In this document: one piece after another, positions 34,309 to 43,525 of the stretch
Numbering within the stretch: the first letter of the stretch is position 1
Layout of the letters: each line of letters starts with the position of its first letter
Assembly (NCBI GenBank): GCA_900768505.1
Contig: CAAGED010000014.1
Span: forward strand, 1-64,000
Source: Lentisphaeria bacterium
Lineage (GTDB): Bacteria > Verrucomicrobiota > Lentisphaeria > Victivallales > Victivallaceae
Length of the DNA: 64,000 bases
Direction: 5' to 3'
Position numbers and translations under genes: made by a program
Notes under the pieces: generated by a model
The model's database searches: none
Seen by the model: the letters and a program-made list of their open reading frames with translations, nothing else
Told to the model about the DNA's origin: nothing

Positions 34309-36318
34309 ATGGGTGCAAAATTTCGCAGTAATGTCACGCTGGATTTAATGAACGACCCTATGCTGCATCAGTATGCCAATGAGTTGAAAATGCGGGCCGA
34401 TTATGTTGCGGCGCTGCGGCGGCGTCTGCTGAAGAAACACTCCGACTTGGTGGCGTTCGCTGACGCATCGACTGTCATGGGATTGCAGCTTGAGGGAAAC
34501 GAGTGGATTTATACTGATTATTTGCCACACATTCAGTGCGCTTTTCTGGTGGGGGATTTTAATAATTTTGAGGAACGGAAGGAGTTTCAACTCCAGCCGC
34601 TGGAGGAACGCGGTGCCGGATTTTTCCAATTGCGCCTCCCAAAATCATATTTAAAAAACGGCGATCACTACTTGCTGAAAATATTTTATAAAGGCCAGTG
34701 TGCATTGCGGGTGCCGGCCTACGCCAGAAATGTGGTGCAGGATGCGGAGACCAATGAATTTTCCGAGCAATTGAATTGGCCGGCGGAACCTTACAAATTC
34801 AAGTATTCGGCGCCTCGGAGCGTTCCCGGTGAGGGCGTGTTGATTTACGAAGCTCACGTTGGTATGTCCTCGGAAGTGGCGGAGGTGGCGACGTTCAATT
34901 ATTTCCGGCAGCAAATTTTGCCGCGAATTGTTAATTTAGGCTACAATACGATTCAGCTGATGGCCTGCATAAGTCATCCGTATTATGGTTCATTTGGCTA
35001 CCATGTGAGCAATTTTTACTCCATAAGCACGCGTTTTGGAACGCCGGATGAATTTAAGCAGTTAATCGATGAAGCACATCGGCTTGGTCTGCGTGTGATA
35101 ATTGATCTGGTCCACTCCCATGCGGTAAAAAACACCCGGGAAGGGTTGGCGGAATACGATGGCAGCCGGGAGTTGTTTTTTAATGGCGAACATCCGGCGT
35201 GGGATTCGCTCTGCTTTAATTATGCAGACGATTATGTTTTGTATTTTTTGCTGTCAAATTTGCGCTTTCTGCTGGAAGAGTACAATTTGGATGGTTTCCG
35301 CTTTGACGGCATAACCAGTATGCTCTACCATCATCACGGTTTGAGCAGGGCATTTACCAATTATGCGGATTATTTCAATATTGATTTTAATTTGGAAGCC
35401 TTCGGTTATCTGGCGCTGGCCAATGAATTGATACACCAATTGCGTCCGGATGCTATTACCGTGGCGGAGGATGTGAGCGGTCTGCCGGGATTGGCGGCAA
35501 AATCTTGTTTCAGCGCTAATTTTGACTACCGAATGGCAATGGGAGTAACGGATTATTGGTTTAAATTGTTTGATATTCCGGATGAGGCGTGGAATATGTC
35601 CACCTTGCATTATGAACTTACCAGCCGTCGGAAGGATGAGAAGACCATCAGTTATGTGGAGTGTCATGACCAGGCGCTGGTAGGCGGACAGAGTGCGATT
35701 TTTAGGCTGGTGGGAGCGGAAATGTATACCCATATGTCCACATTATTTCCCACCATCGGCGTGGATCGTGCCGTGGCGTTGCATAAGATGAGCCGTTTGG
35801 TCACCATATTTACGGCGGGGAATGGATATTTGAATTTTATGGGCAATGAATTCGGCCATCCGGAGTGGATTGATTTTCCCCGGCCGGGGAACAACTGGTC
35901 ATATCATTATGCCCGGCGGCAGTGGTCGCTGGCGGACGATAAATTATTGCGTTATCACGATTTGTGGGCGTTTGATGTTGAAATGATTCATCTGCTGCGG
36001 CAGGAAAAAGTATTTTCTGAAACCCTTATGACAATTCGGGTGGACGAAGCGGCGAAGGTTTTGATTTACGAGCGGAATGGCTTGTGGTTAATGCTGAATT
36101 TTCATGTGCAAAATTCATATGCGGAATATCGTTTTGATGTGCTGCCGGGGGAATATGAACTGGTTCTGGATTCCGATGCCAAACGCTTCGGCGGCTTCGG
36201 CCGCCTGCAGGAAAAACAATGTTACCATGCACAAGCAATTAAAATCGGCAATGAACTGCATTATCAGTTAAGTGTATATTTGCCCAATCGCAGTGCAATT
36301 GTGTTAAAAAAAATATGA
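34309..36318 (+). CDS. glgB: 1,4-alpha-glucan branching enzyme, eukaryotic (GH13_8) type
   Basis: 669 aa. The CBM48 N-terminal domain covers about residues 55-150. The GH13 barrel includes VIIDLVHSHA, the nucleophile Asp in GFRFDGITSM, the acid Glu in TVAEDVSG, and CHDQALVGG. The tract MGNEFGHPEWIDFPRPGNNW is almost identical to plant and yeast branching enzymes rather than E. coli GlgB. It cuts alpha-1,4 glucan and re-attaches it at alpha-1,6. GGGGAG sets ATG 34309. No other glycogen gene is nearby; the gene is convergent with the permease. Confidence 0.93.
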   Translation: MGAKFRSNVTLDLMNDPMLHQYANELKMRADYVAALRRRLLKKHSDLVAFADASTVMGLQLEGNEWIYTDYLPHIQCAFLVGDFNNFEERKEFQLQPLEERGAGFFQLRLPKSYLKNGDHYLLKIFYKGQCALRVPAYARNVVQDAETNEFSEQLNWPAEPYKFKYSAPRSVPGEGVLIYEAHVGMSSEVAEVATFNYFRQQILPRIVNLGYNTIQLMACISHPYYGSFGYHVSNFYSISTRFGTPDEFKQLIDEAHRLGLRVIIDLVHSHAVKNTREGLAEYDGSRELFFNGEHPAWDSLCFNYADDYVLYFLLSNLRFLLEEYNLDGFRFDGITSMLYHHHGLSRAFTNYADYFNIDFNLEAFGYLALANELIHQLRPDAITVAEDVSGLPGLAAKSCFSANFDYRMAMGVTDYWFKLFDIPDEAWNMSTLHYELTSRRKDEKTISYVECHDQALVGGQSAIFRLVGAEMYTHMSTLFPTIGVDRAVALHKMSRLVTIFTAGNGYLNFMGNEFGHPEWIDFPRPGNNWSYHYARRQWSLADDKLLRYHDLWAFDVEMIHLLRQEKVFSETLMTIRVDEAAKVLIYERNGLWLMLNFHVQNSYAEYRFDVLPGEYELVLDSDAKRFGGFGRLQEKQCYHAQAIKIGNELHYQLSVYLPNRSAIVLKKI

Positions 36319-36395
36319 AACAATATTGGGAAAACAAGAGATAAAAAGCTTAGGAAAAGGAATGGCGCGAGAAGGCTTTTGTATAAACGACTAAG

Positions 36396-37415
36396 TCAGT
36401 TTCTTCCATAAAGCGTAATACGCGGATCAGCCGCCATATACAACAAGTCGCTCAGGAGAACGCCGGACAAGGTTAAAATACCGCTGAAGGCGAAAAGAGC
36501 CATTTGGAGCGGATAATCACGGCTGGACAAGGCCAGCATTGACAATGCGCCCATTCCCTGAATACCGAAAACATATTCCACAATAATACTGCCGGCCACC
36601 AGGCCGGGGAGCAGACCGCTGAATAGGGTAATCAATGTAATCAAGGCATTGCGCAGTGCATGAACATATACAACCCGGTGCTCCGGAACTCCCTTCGCAC
36701 GGGCAGTACGGATATATTCGCACCCTAAAACTTCCCGCATTCCACTGCGTGCAAAGCGGGATAATCCAGCCAACCCGGCGTAGGAAAGACAAACGACCGG
36801 CAGAAAGAGGCTCTTGCAATAATCCCACACCAACATCCAGCTGGTGTGATCCGGATTAATGCTGAAGATACTGCGTAACGGAAAATACGGCATTATGCCC
36901 CCCTGACAAAACAAAACCTGCAACACCAGTGCCACCCACATTACCGGCAACGAGTAGAGGAAAAATAAAACAAATCCTGAAAACCGGTCGAAATATCCCC
37001 CCGGATGCACTCCGGAATATATGCCGATTGGAATTGCCGTGGCATAAACCAGAAATACGGCAATTGCGTTAAGCATCAGGGTAACGGGTAATCTTTCACC
37101 GATCATCAGCAGAACCGGACGCCCGGGGTCAACCGCTGCGGAGCGTCCGAAATCTCCTGCGGTGACAATGCCCTTGAGCCACAAATAAAACCCCACGGCA
37201 ATTGGTTTATCCAGATTTAATTCGGCTTCCAATTGCTTGTTGATTTTCAGGTCGCCTTTTTCGGCTGAAACCGCACTGCCCGGGGCTTCGCCGCCAAAAA
37301 AGGCGGATTTGGCGGGACTTCCGGGAGCCAGGCGGAGCAAACCGTAGCTGACAAACAAAATAACCAGCAGTGTCCAAAATGCCAGAATAAGCCGTTTCAG
37401 CAGATAACTTTTCAT
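36396..37415 (-). CDS. DppB/OppB-type ABC transporter permease
   Basis: 339 aa with six membrane helices. It has the family's opening (LILAFWTLLVILFVSYGLLR LAPGSP in two parts), the LNLDKPIAVGFYLWLKGI segment and the EAA-type loop YIRTARAKGVPEHRVVYVHA. It forms one half of a peptide, nickel or oligosaccharide importer. The partner DppC-type permease, ATPases and binding protein normally follow, but the gene ends the operon next to glgB. It starts seven bases after the AAA ATPase stop. Confidence 0.88.
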   Translation of the reverse strand: MKSYLLKRLILAFWTLLVILFVSYGLLRLAPGSPAKSAFFGGEAPGSAVSAEKGDLKINKQLEAELNLDKPIAVGFYLWLKGIVTAGDFGRSAAVDPGRPVLLMIGERLPVTLMLNAIAVFLVYATAIPIGIYSGVHPGGYFDRFSGFVLFFLYSLPVMWVALVLQVLFCQGGIMPYFPLRSIFSINPDHTSWMLVWDYCKSLFLPVVCLSYAGLAGLSRFARSGMREVLGCEYIRTARAKGVPEHRVVYVHALRNALITLITLFSGLLPGLVAGSIIVEYVFGIQGMGALSMLALSSRDYPLQMALFAFSGILTLSGVLLSDLLYMAADPRITLYGRN

Positions 37416-37422
37416 TTTCTGA

Positions 37423-38913
37423 TTATGACTCCAAACTTTTCAGGCGTTCCCGCAGCATTTCATCCAGATAATCCTGCCCGTAAAGGCTTTTCATGATTTT
37501 GAGATTGAACTCAAAAAACATTTGCGGATCCGGGCGGGTGATTAATTCACTTCGGCTCGCTTCCACCATCTTGATTCGTCTGCTCCGGTCCCGGTTGAAA
37601 ATATCCAGATAACGCACCAATGTACGGGGGCTTAATTCGTCAAACCGCCGCTGGGCAAACTCCTCCAGATAGTCCGCCGCCATAACCGAGCAGAGCCGGT
37701 CGGTATTGCCGTGGCGCATGCCGTGCTGCGTCAGGTAGTCGGCAATCATTTCGCCGCAGCGGATTTCGTCGAAAATGGGAAATTTTATTCCGTAGCCGCG
37801 GCTGACAATGTTGACTGGAAATTCGTAATTGGAGGCGATAACAATGCAGACGTTACCCGGCAGGGTCATACTGCCGCCGACATTGGTTCTAAAATAATAC
37901 CAGTTGATGCGTTCCGGCTCGATATCATCAAAAAATATGACAAATTTGTGGGTAGGGCGGGATTTCAGAAATTGAATCAGCTCCGTTAAATTTTCTTCCA
38001 GATTCTCCGGCTCCGGCATAATCAGCGTTAGATTATGATGCTGAAGTGCCGCTGAAATTGAAAGATGAGTTTTTCCCTGACCGGGAAGACCGCAGATCAA
38101 CAATGGTAAATTATTTACTCCGGAGGCAAATTCCGCAAAGAAACGCTCGAATTTACTCCGTACCCCTTCATAACCGAAAAATTCGCTCCAGGGTCGTATC
38201 TTTTCTGAATCCGCCAAATAAAAGTGGCCGTTCTGCCAGCGAAAAGCCCGGCCGCAACTGAAAGGGTCGCACTCCAGCGCCCGTTGACGGATTTTGTCCC
38301 AAAACTCCGGTAATTTCAGATCGCTCAAAATAGAGTCCCCCGTCAGTTGTCGGTAAACTTCCGGCCGCAGCCGCCCCGCGCCGGCAAGCGACGAGTGCTC
38401 AGTCAGCAGTTTCACATAACTACGAAAAATTTTAACCGACTGCACCACTCGTGCGGCATGGGTTAAATAATAATCCACCTCTGCCGGTAATTGCCCGCCG
38501 GTTAATTCCGGAAAATTTACTCCCCGCATTTGTAATGCGTCAAAAACGGCATTTTCGCATTTTTGCGCGAAATCAGCTCCTTCGCCGCATTCCGTCAATT
38601 CATTAAGCGCATCCACTCCGTCTGCTCCATCCGAACAAACCAGGTACAGGCGCTCCCGCAAAGCCGGTACTCCGTCGCGCAACTCTTGCAAAATCAACTT
38701 CAGCGCCTGATTGAGAATACGTACAAACTTGGCTCGCTCCATATTGAGAAATTCCTTGCGGGGTTCAAAAAAATCTCCGTCATAACGGAACAACAACCTT
38801 AATCCGGCCTGCGCCAGTTGCGCTTGCATTGTCAGATCCTCCCGGCTGAGAAGATTCCCGTTGCCTGATTCAGCATCGTGTTGAACATTAAGCGACTGCA
38901 TGATTTTATCCAT
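37423..38913 (-). CDS. AAA ATPase of the DUF815 kind, 496 aa
   Basis: The N-terminal ~240 residues are helical and unassigned. An AAA module follows: FFGYEGVRSKFERFF (DUF815-like lead-in), Walker A GLPGQGKT (residues 275-282), Walker B FVIFFDDIE (about 318-326), and an Asn sensor-1 in CIVIASNYEFP. DUF815 proteins are relatives of ClpB/DnaA-type loaders with unknown role. AAAGGAG before the ATG is strong. It lies between the Sel1 lipoprotein (67 bases) and the DppB-type permease (seven bases) genes in one operon. Confidence 0.75.
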   Translation of the reverse strand: MDKIMQSLNVQHDAESGNGNLLSREDLTMQAQLAQAGLRLLFRYDGDFFEPRKEFLNMERAKFVRILNQALKLILQELRDGVPALRERLYLVCSDGADGVDALNELTECGEGADFAQKCENAVFDALQMRGVNFPELTGGQLPAEVDYYLTHAARVVQSVKIFRSYVKLLTEHSSLAGAGRLRPEVYRQLTGDSILSDLKLPEFWDKIRQRALECDPFSCGRAFRWQNGHFYLADSEKIRPWSEFFGYEGVRSKFERFFAEFASGVNNLPLLICGLPGQGKTHLSISAALQHHNLTLIMPEPENLEENLTELIQFLKSRPTHKFVIFFDDIEPERINWYYFRTNVGGSMTLPGNVCIVIASNYEFPVNIVSRGYGIKFPIFDEIRCGEMIADYLTQHGMRHGNTDRLCSVMAADYLEEFAQRRFDELSPRTLVRYLDIFNRDRSRRIKMVEASRSELITRPDPQMFFEFNLKIMKSLYGQDYLDEMLRERLKSLES

Positions 38914-38979
38914 AAAAATAAACTCCTTTCCCCGCCTCCCAAACTGGATTTTCAGCCAAGTCTGCGTCTGAGGTTATGA

Positions 38980-40722
38980 TCACAATTCCGGTTCCTGCGG
39001 GATAACAATCGTATTGGTCATCCGATTGAGTTCAGCGTCAAAAAACGGCTTGATTTCACTCTGGCGGTAATCCCCCAATTTGTTTTCCGCAATTCCGGTG
39101 GCGGCGGCCAATTTCTTTTTATCCTTGAGTAATTGCGGGCAGAAGCGGTTGAGAAGATTAATCAATTCCGGATTAGCCCGATTCTTCAAAACCTGATTGC
39201 CGTAGAGATATTCGTAGGCTTCATTGTCGCATTTTAATAAAATATAGGCGTTGGCCTTGTAGAGTGCGGCGATGTCCAGCAGAAGATTCCGCCACTCCCC
39301 CTCCGGCTCTTTCAACGCCAAATCCATCAGCTGAGTCGCGGCGTAAGCCTGCCCCGGACCCTGCCCGTAATAAGCGCAGGCGGCACCGTAAGCAACATAA
39401 AAACCGGGTTTGTTCTTAAAGGCCGGAGAGGCGTTGCGAAACAATTCAGCCACTGCTTCGGATGGAAACTGATTGGCGATTAATTTCAGCCAGTCGTTAT
39501 TGTAGTAGGCCGAGGTTATGGCAATGGAATTTGCGTATTTTAAACTTAAATCACGCAACGCCACCTCCCGCATGCCGGAGAGGTAGGCTCCAATAATCCG
39601 CCCAATATCAGAATTACCAACATTGAGCATGCTGCCGTCATCAATGTCCTGCCATAAAATACGATTTAAAAGAATCTCTCCATCCTTATTGTCCAAGTTC
39701 GATAAAACACTCTTAATGTGATTCAAGGCAACATCATTTTTTTGAAGTTCGGCTTGTTTTTCCGCTACCAGCAGCAGTGCGTAGGCGCGATTGGCCATGG
39801 ACGCTCCGGCTTTTAAATAAATCTCCGCCAACTCCAGCATCGCCGGCAGATAATTACGCTCGGAAGCCTTGCGCAGCAGGATTTCCCGTTGAACTTCACC
39901 CATATCTGAGGTATTGGATTGGCAAAATTCATACATGGCCGGAGCATAACCGCCGGCAATGGAACGCTCCAGAAAATCATTGATTTTTTTCAAGTTATTT
40001 GGTTCATGTTTGCGCAGCTGCATGGCATATTCGTATTGTGCCGGTGGATAACCGCGTTCGGCGGATTCCCGCAATAAATCACTTTTTTCCGTGGAATATG
40101 GATATGAACAGAAATTATTGTAATAACAGTAGAGCTGATATTTTGATTGCGGCAGATTGTGAAAATTACCGGCATTCAAATAACTCAAAAGATATTCCCG
40201 GGCATTGGGTGCTCCCTGCTTCAATTGTTCCAGATAAATTTCCGCCAGCATTGGGTAGCCGGGATAAAATGCCTTGGTTACGCAGTAACGGTAGAGGCGT
40301 TCCGCATAATTCACATCCCGTTTCTCTACGAAACCGTTAGCCAGCATACCGGCATAGGCAAAAATTCCATTAAGATCCTTGGCCGCCTCCATGGTCTTCA
40401 AATTATCCTTCACCTTGTCAAAGTTGCGTTTGGCAATGGTTTTTGACGGCACTACATCGCCCAGTCCGTAATAATACATCAAGCCGATGAAATAATTGGC
40501 CGTTTTATCGCCGTTTTGAGCAGCTCCATTGAATAGAGCAAAAGCACTTTCATAATTAATATTCTGGTCGTGCAGGCCATAGAAATAAACCAAACCCAAT
40601 TGCAATTGAGCTTCCGGATTTTTCTGCCGGGCTTCGGCGGTGAGTTTTTCCAGCGGCGAAACGCAGCCGCCAAGAAAAAGAAGTGTACACAATGAACCGG
40701 CAAAAAGTAATTTTTTATACAT
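38980..40722 (-). CDS. Sel1-repeat lipoprotein, 580 aa
   Basis: The signal peptide ends in lipobox LGGC (Cys20), followed by an array of Sel1-like TPR repeats. The clearest is near residues 38-90 (LQLGLVYFYGLHDQ, YFIGLMYYYGLG); degenerate repeats run to about residue 330. The rest is helical without clear repeats. Likely an envelope scaffold for protein-protein contacts. First gene of the minus-strand operon, divergent from rdgB. Confidence 0.82.
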   Translation of the reverse strand: MYKKLLFAGSLCTLLFLGGCVSPLEKLTAEARQKNPEAQLQLGLVYFYGLHDQNINYESAFALFNGAAQNGDKTANYFIGLMYYYGLGDVVPSKTIAKRNFDKVKDNLKTMEAAKDLNGIFAYAGMLANGFVEKRDVNYAERLYRYCVTKAFYPGYPMLAEIYLEQLKQGAPNAREYLLSYLNAGNFHNLPQSKYQLYCYYNNFCSYPYSTEKSDLLRESAERGYPPAQYEYAMQLRKHEPNNLKKINDFLERSIAGGYAPAMYEFCQSNTSDMGEVQREILLRKASERNYLPAMLELAEIYLKAGASMANRAYALLLVAEKQAELQKNDVALNHIKSVLSNLDNKDGEILLNRILWQDIDDGSMLNVGNSDIGRIIGAYLSGMREVALRDLSLKYANSIAITSAYYNNDWLKLIANQFPSEAVAELFRNASPAFKNKPGFYVAYGAACAYYGQGPGQAYAATQLMDLALKEPEGEWRNLLLDIAALYKANAYILLKCDNEAYEYLYGNQVLKNRANPELINLLNRFCPQLLKDKKKLAAATGIAENKLGDYRQSEIKPFFDAELNRMTNTIVIPQEPEL

Positions 40723-40865
40723 TATCAGACAATCTCCATATTATATGAATAAAAGTTAATCCAAAAAACCGGAATTCCGGTTAAAAAAGTCGTAATAAAA
40801 TATTATATTTAATGATGTGATATATTCATGCAGATAACTTACAATTAAATAAAGCGAATGCCAAA

Positions 40866-40894
40866 TTGATTTTTAAATATTTCAGCATTATATT
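40866..40894 (+). promoter_or_regulatory. Sigma70-type promoter for rdgB
   Basis: TTGATT (40866-40871), a 17-base spacer, TATATT (40889-40894), 44 bases before the ATG. Confidence 0.55.
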
Positions 40895-40938
40895 TTATAA
40901 TTGTTTTTTCAATACCAAAATTTTTAAGGAGTTCACCC

Positions 40939-41538
40939 ATGACCCAGATCGTCGTAGCCACCGCCAACGCCCACAAAGTCGAGGAGTATAAAAAATTAAT
41001 TGGCGACCAACAAGTGGAATTGCTTTCGCTTTTGGATTATCCGGGCTGTCCGGAAATTATCGAAAACGGGAGTTCGTTTGAAGAGAATGCCTCGCTTAAA
41101 GCCGTTGCGGCCAGTAAATATTGCGGAATCCCGGTTTTTGCAGATGATTCTGGTTTGGAAATTGAGGCGCTGAATGGGGCCCCGGGAATTTTTTCCGCCC
41201 GTTATGCTGAAACAAATGAAAAACGGATTGAGCGGGTTTTAAGCGAGATGCAGGGAATTGCCAATCGTAAAGCGCGTTTTGTCTGCGTAATTGCCATTGC
41301 CTTTAACGGAGAAGTAATTGAAACCTTTGAAGGGGTGGTCAATGGACACATAAGTGATAGACCGCGGGGGAGCAACGGGTTCGGATATGATCCAATTTTT
41401 GTGCCGGAGGGGTACGACGAGAGTTTTGCCGAAATGAGTGAGGAGGCGAAAAATCAAATCAGCCATCGTTCGGAGGCTTACCGCAAGGCGGTGGAATTTA
41501 TCGAGGATGAAATGTCAATTTTGGATGACGAATTTTAA
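40939..41538 (+). CDS. rdgB: XTP/dITP diphosphatase (Ham1 family)
   Basis: 199 aa. The entrance is VVATANAHKVEEYKKL. FADDSGLEIEALNGAPGIFSA gives the metal and base pocket, GSNGFGYDPIFVPEG and SHRSEAYRKAV complete the family signature. It hydrolyses deaminated purine nucleoside triphosphates to keep them out of DNA. AAGGAG lies nine bases before the ATG. Convergent with the rRNA methyltransferase gene, with repeat copy D between. Confidence 0.95.
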   Translation: MTQIVVATANAHKVEEYKKLIGDQQVELLSLLDYPGCPEIIENGSSFEENASLKAVAASKYCGIPVFADDSGLEIEALNGAPGIFSARYAETNEKRIERVLSEMQGIANRKARFVCVIAIAFNGEVIETFEGVVNGHISDRPRGSNGFGYDPIFVPEGYDESFAEMSEEAKNQISHRSEAYRKAVEFIEDEMSILDDEF

Positions 41539-41559
41539 TAAAAAACAATTCATTCCGTC

Positions 41560-41880
41560 AGTGAAAAAACTCTAATTTGCGAATTTTACCTCCAGGTAGG
41601 ATTGATTTGTGTAACAAATCAATCCATGGTGCAGGAATTTTGCGACAAAATAGGCGAGCAGATTGTGTTTTTGCAAGATTGGCGTTGAGGGAGCATACAT
41701 AACGTATGTGAACGAAACGATGTATCGCCGCAAGAACGCAAGATGCCGTATATTTTAATGTAAAACGCTCTACTTCAGGGTAGTTCGAGGGCGGCAGAAT
41801 AGGCCCCCCTTGCAAAAAAACACCGACATGTTGCCGCAAAAACTCAATATTCCGCATATTTTGCAAAAAATACTTAGCGT
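41560..41880. repeat. Mosaic dispersed repeat, copy D
   Basis: A perfect 11-base hairpin GGATTGATTTG (41599-41609), loop TGTAA, CAAATCAATCC (41615-41625), has its half-sequence at base 1 of the window. 41671-41758 match copy C in inverse orientation and 41755-41870 match copy B. The 40-base subunit with core GCCGCAAGAACGCAAGATGC occurs at 41720-41760 and, diverged, at 41828-41868. The motif CGCATATTTTGCAAAAAA (41853-41870) ends it, beside the stop of the minus-strand gene. Confidence 0.75.
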
Positions 41881-43106
41881 ATAGCACCTTTTTTTAAGCA
41901 CAAAAAACCTTTTAAATATGTTCCCTCCGGAAAATTCAACGCCGTCGGATGATCCGCATCCTGCCCCAGAATATGGAGAATTTCCGCATCTGCCCGAGCA
42001 TCCAATGCCCCATCTGCGGTAATTTTTTGAAATAATGGCATTTCCATCAGTCCGGAGCAGGAGTAACTCATCAGCATACCTCCCGCGTTCAACAACTGGA
42101 ATCCCAATATTGCAATGTCTTTGTAGGCGCGGCAGGCTCGGGGCAGAGCTTTTCTTGAATCCACAAATTTCGGTGGATCCAATATTATCAAATCAAATCG
42201 CTCCTTATCTGCCCGCAATTTTCGTAAAAGTGAGAACACATCGCCACAAATATTTTTATACTGCTTCGGAGAAATTTTATTTAACGCCATATTCCGGTCA
42301 CACATATCCAGCGCGCTCTGTGATGAATCAATATTTATCACTTCGCTTGCATTCCCAACTGCGCAGGATACGCCAAATCCGCCGGTGTAACTGAAACAAT
42401 TCAATACCCGTTTGCCGGAGGCCAACTCCCGAGCCTGCCGGCGGTTTGCCCGTTGATCCAAATAAAATCCGGTTTTATGACCATGGCGGATATCAACCTG
42501 AAAAAGAATACCGTTTTCGTTAATTTCAATTAATTCCGGCGGTTCCTTGCCGGCCAGCAAGCCGCAGGATTCTGGCAAATTTTCACACTCACGCACCGAG
42601 AGATCGCTGCGTTCAAAAACGCCTTGCAGGCCAAATTCTTTCACCAGAAGTTCCGCCACCAGCGTTTTGAAATATTCCGCACCGGTGCTGGAAATTTGCA
42701 TTACGGCAAAATCCTTGTATTTATCAATCACAAAACCCGGCAGCATATCCGATTCCGAACTGACCAGGCGGCATCCGCCATCCGCAGTCATTAAGCCAAC
42801 GGAACGGCGCAGCATAAATGCCTGCTCCAAACGCATTTTAAAAAAATTTCGGTCAATGGGAATATTTTCGTCGAATGACCAGATTCTGACCGAAATTTGC
42901 GAATTGGCGGAATAACTGCCAATACCCAAAAAATCGCCCTGCCGGTTTCGAACCGTAACAATCGGCAAATCGACTGATTTCATGCTTTCCGGTTCGACTG
43001 CTCCGGAGAATACCCACGGGTGAAAACGGCGCAGTGATTTTTCACGGCCTGGTTTAATTAAAATGGTATTTTCGTGGTCTTGAGAATTGTCCGCGATTTT
43101 ATTCAT
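41874..43106 (-). CDS. RlmI-type class I SAM-dependent 23S rRNA methyltransferase
   Basis: About 410 aa. A PUA-like N terminus (KPGREKSLRRFHPWVFSGAV), an EEHUD-like middle and a Rossmann methyltransferase domain are present. SAM motif I is NCFSYTGGFGVSCAVG and the catalytic motif is LIILDPPKF. This order matches RlmI/RlmK-type m5C methyltransferases of 23S rRNA. The exact base is inferred only. ATGs at 43106 and 43124 are both possible; GGAG lies about 15 bases before 43106. A frame to 43175 has no start signal. The stop lies in repeat copy D. Confidence 0.87.
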   Translation of the reverse strand: MNKIADNSQDHENTILIKPGREKSLRRFHPWVFSGAVEPESMKSVDLPIVTVRNRQGDFLGIGSYSANSQISVRIWSFDENIPIDRNFFKMRLEQAFMLRRSVGLMTADGGCRLVSSESDMLPGFVIDKYKDFAVMQISSTGAEYFKTLVAELLVKEFGLQGVFERSDLSVRECENLPESCGLLAGKEPPELIEINENGILFQVDIRHGHKTGFYLDQRANRRQARELASGKRVLNCFSYTGGFGVSCAVGNASEVINIDSSQSALDMCDRNMALNKISPKQYKNICGDVFSLLRKLRADKERFDLIILDPPKFVDSRKALPRACRAYKDIAILGFQLLNAGGMLMSYSCSGLMEMPLFQKITADGALDARADAEILHILGQDADHPTALNFPEGTYLKGFLCLKKGAIR

Positions 43107-43525
43107 GTGAAATAACAACTCCATTTCGGTGTTTGGGAAAAATTGCAATAATGGCGGCCAATATTCCCTGCCCAAGGAATGAATGCATTTAGGTTGCCGC
43201 TTTTTTTACCTGATAAAGTTACATCGCAATTGAGGCATTTTCCAGTTGAAATATGTTTTTTTCGCTAAATGAATATAAAAATATTCTTAATATGTGAAAA
43301 TCCTTGCTGTAAAATTTGTATTTTGAGAAAAATCGTATAACTTATTAATGTGTAAGGTTGTGTTTTAAATCTGGTTCGCGCTTGGCGGCGGAGCTTTCTT
43401 GCCGCAATGTGGAACTCAGCTGGAAAATACACTGGATTATGTAGTGGAATTTTAATCGTAAAACGTTGTTAATCAGTCTGATTTTGATGGACGAGGGTTT
43501 GCAGATCAGAGAGGAGAGCATTATC
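43107..43525. other. Intergenic region between divergent genes
   Basis: AT-rich and without a supported gene. It must contain the promoters of the methyltransferase gene and fabF; several TATAAT-like sites occur (for example TATAAC near 43337), none with a convincing -35 element. A frame open through 43466 is the untranslated upstream part of fabF. Confidence 0.4.

Noticed and set aside
1..41880. Repeat regions as a CRISPR array or IS element
   Set aside because: Units are not regularly spaced, no spacers, no cas genes and no transposase or terminal repeats with target duplications visible.
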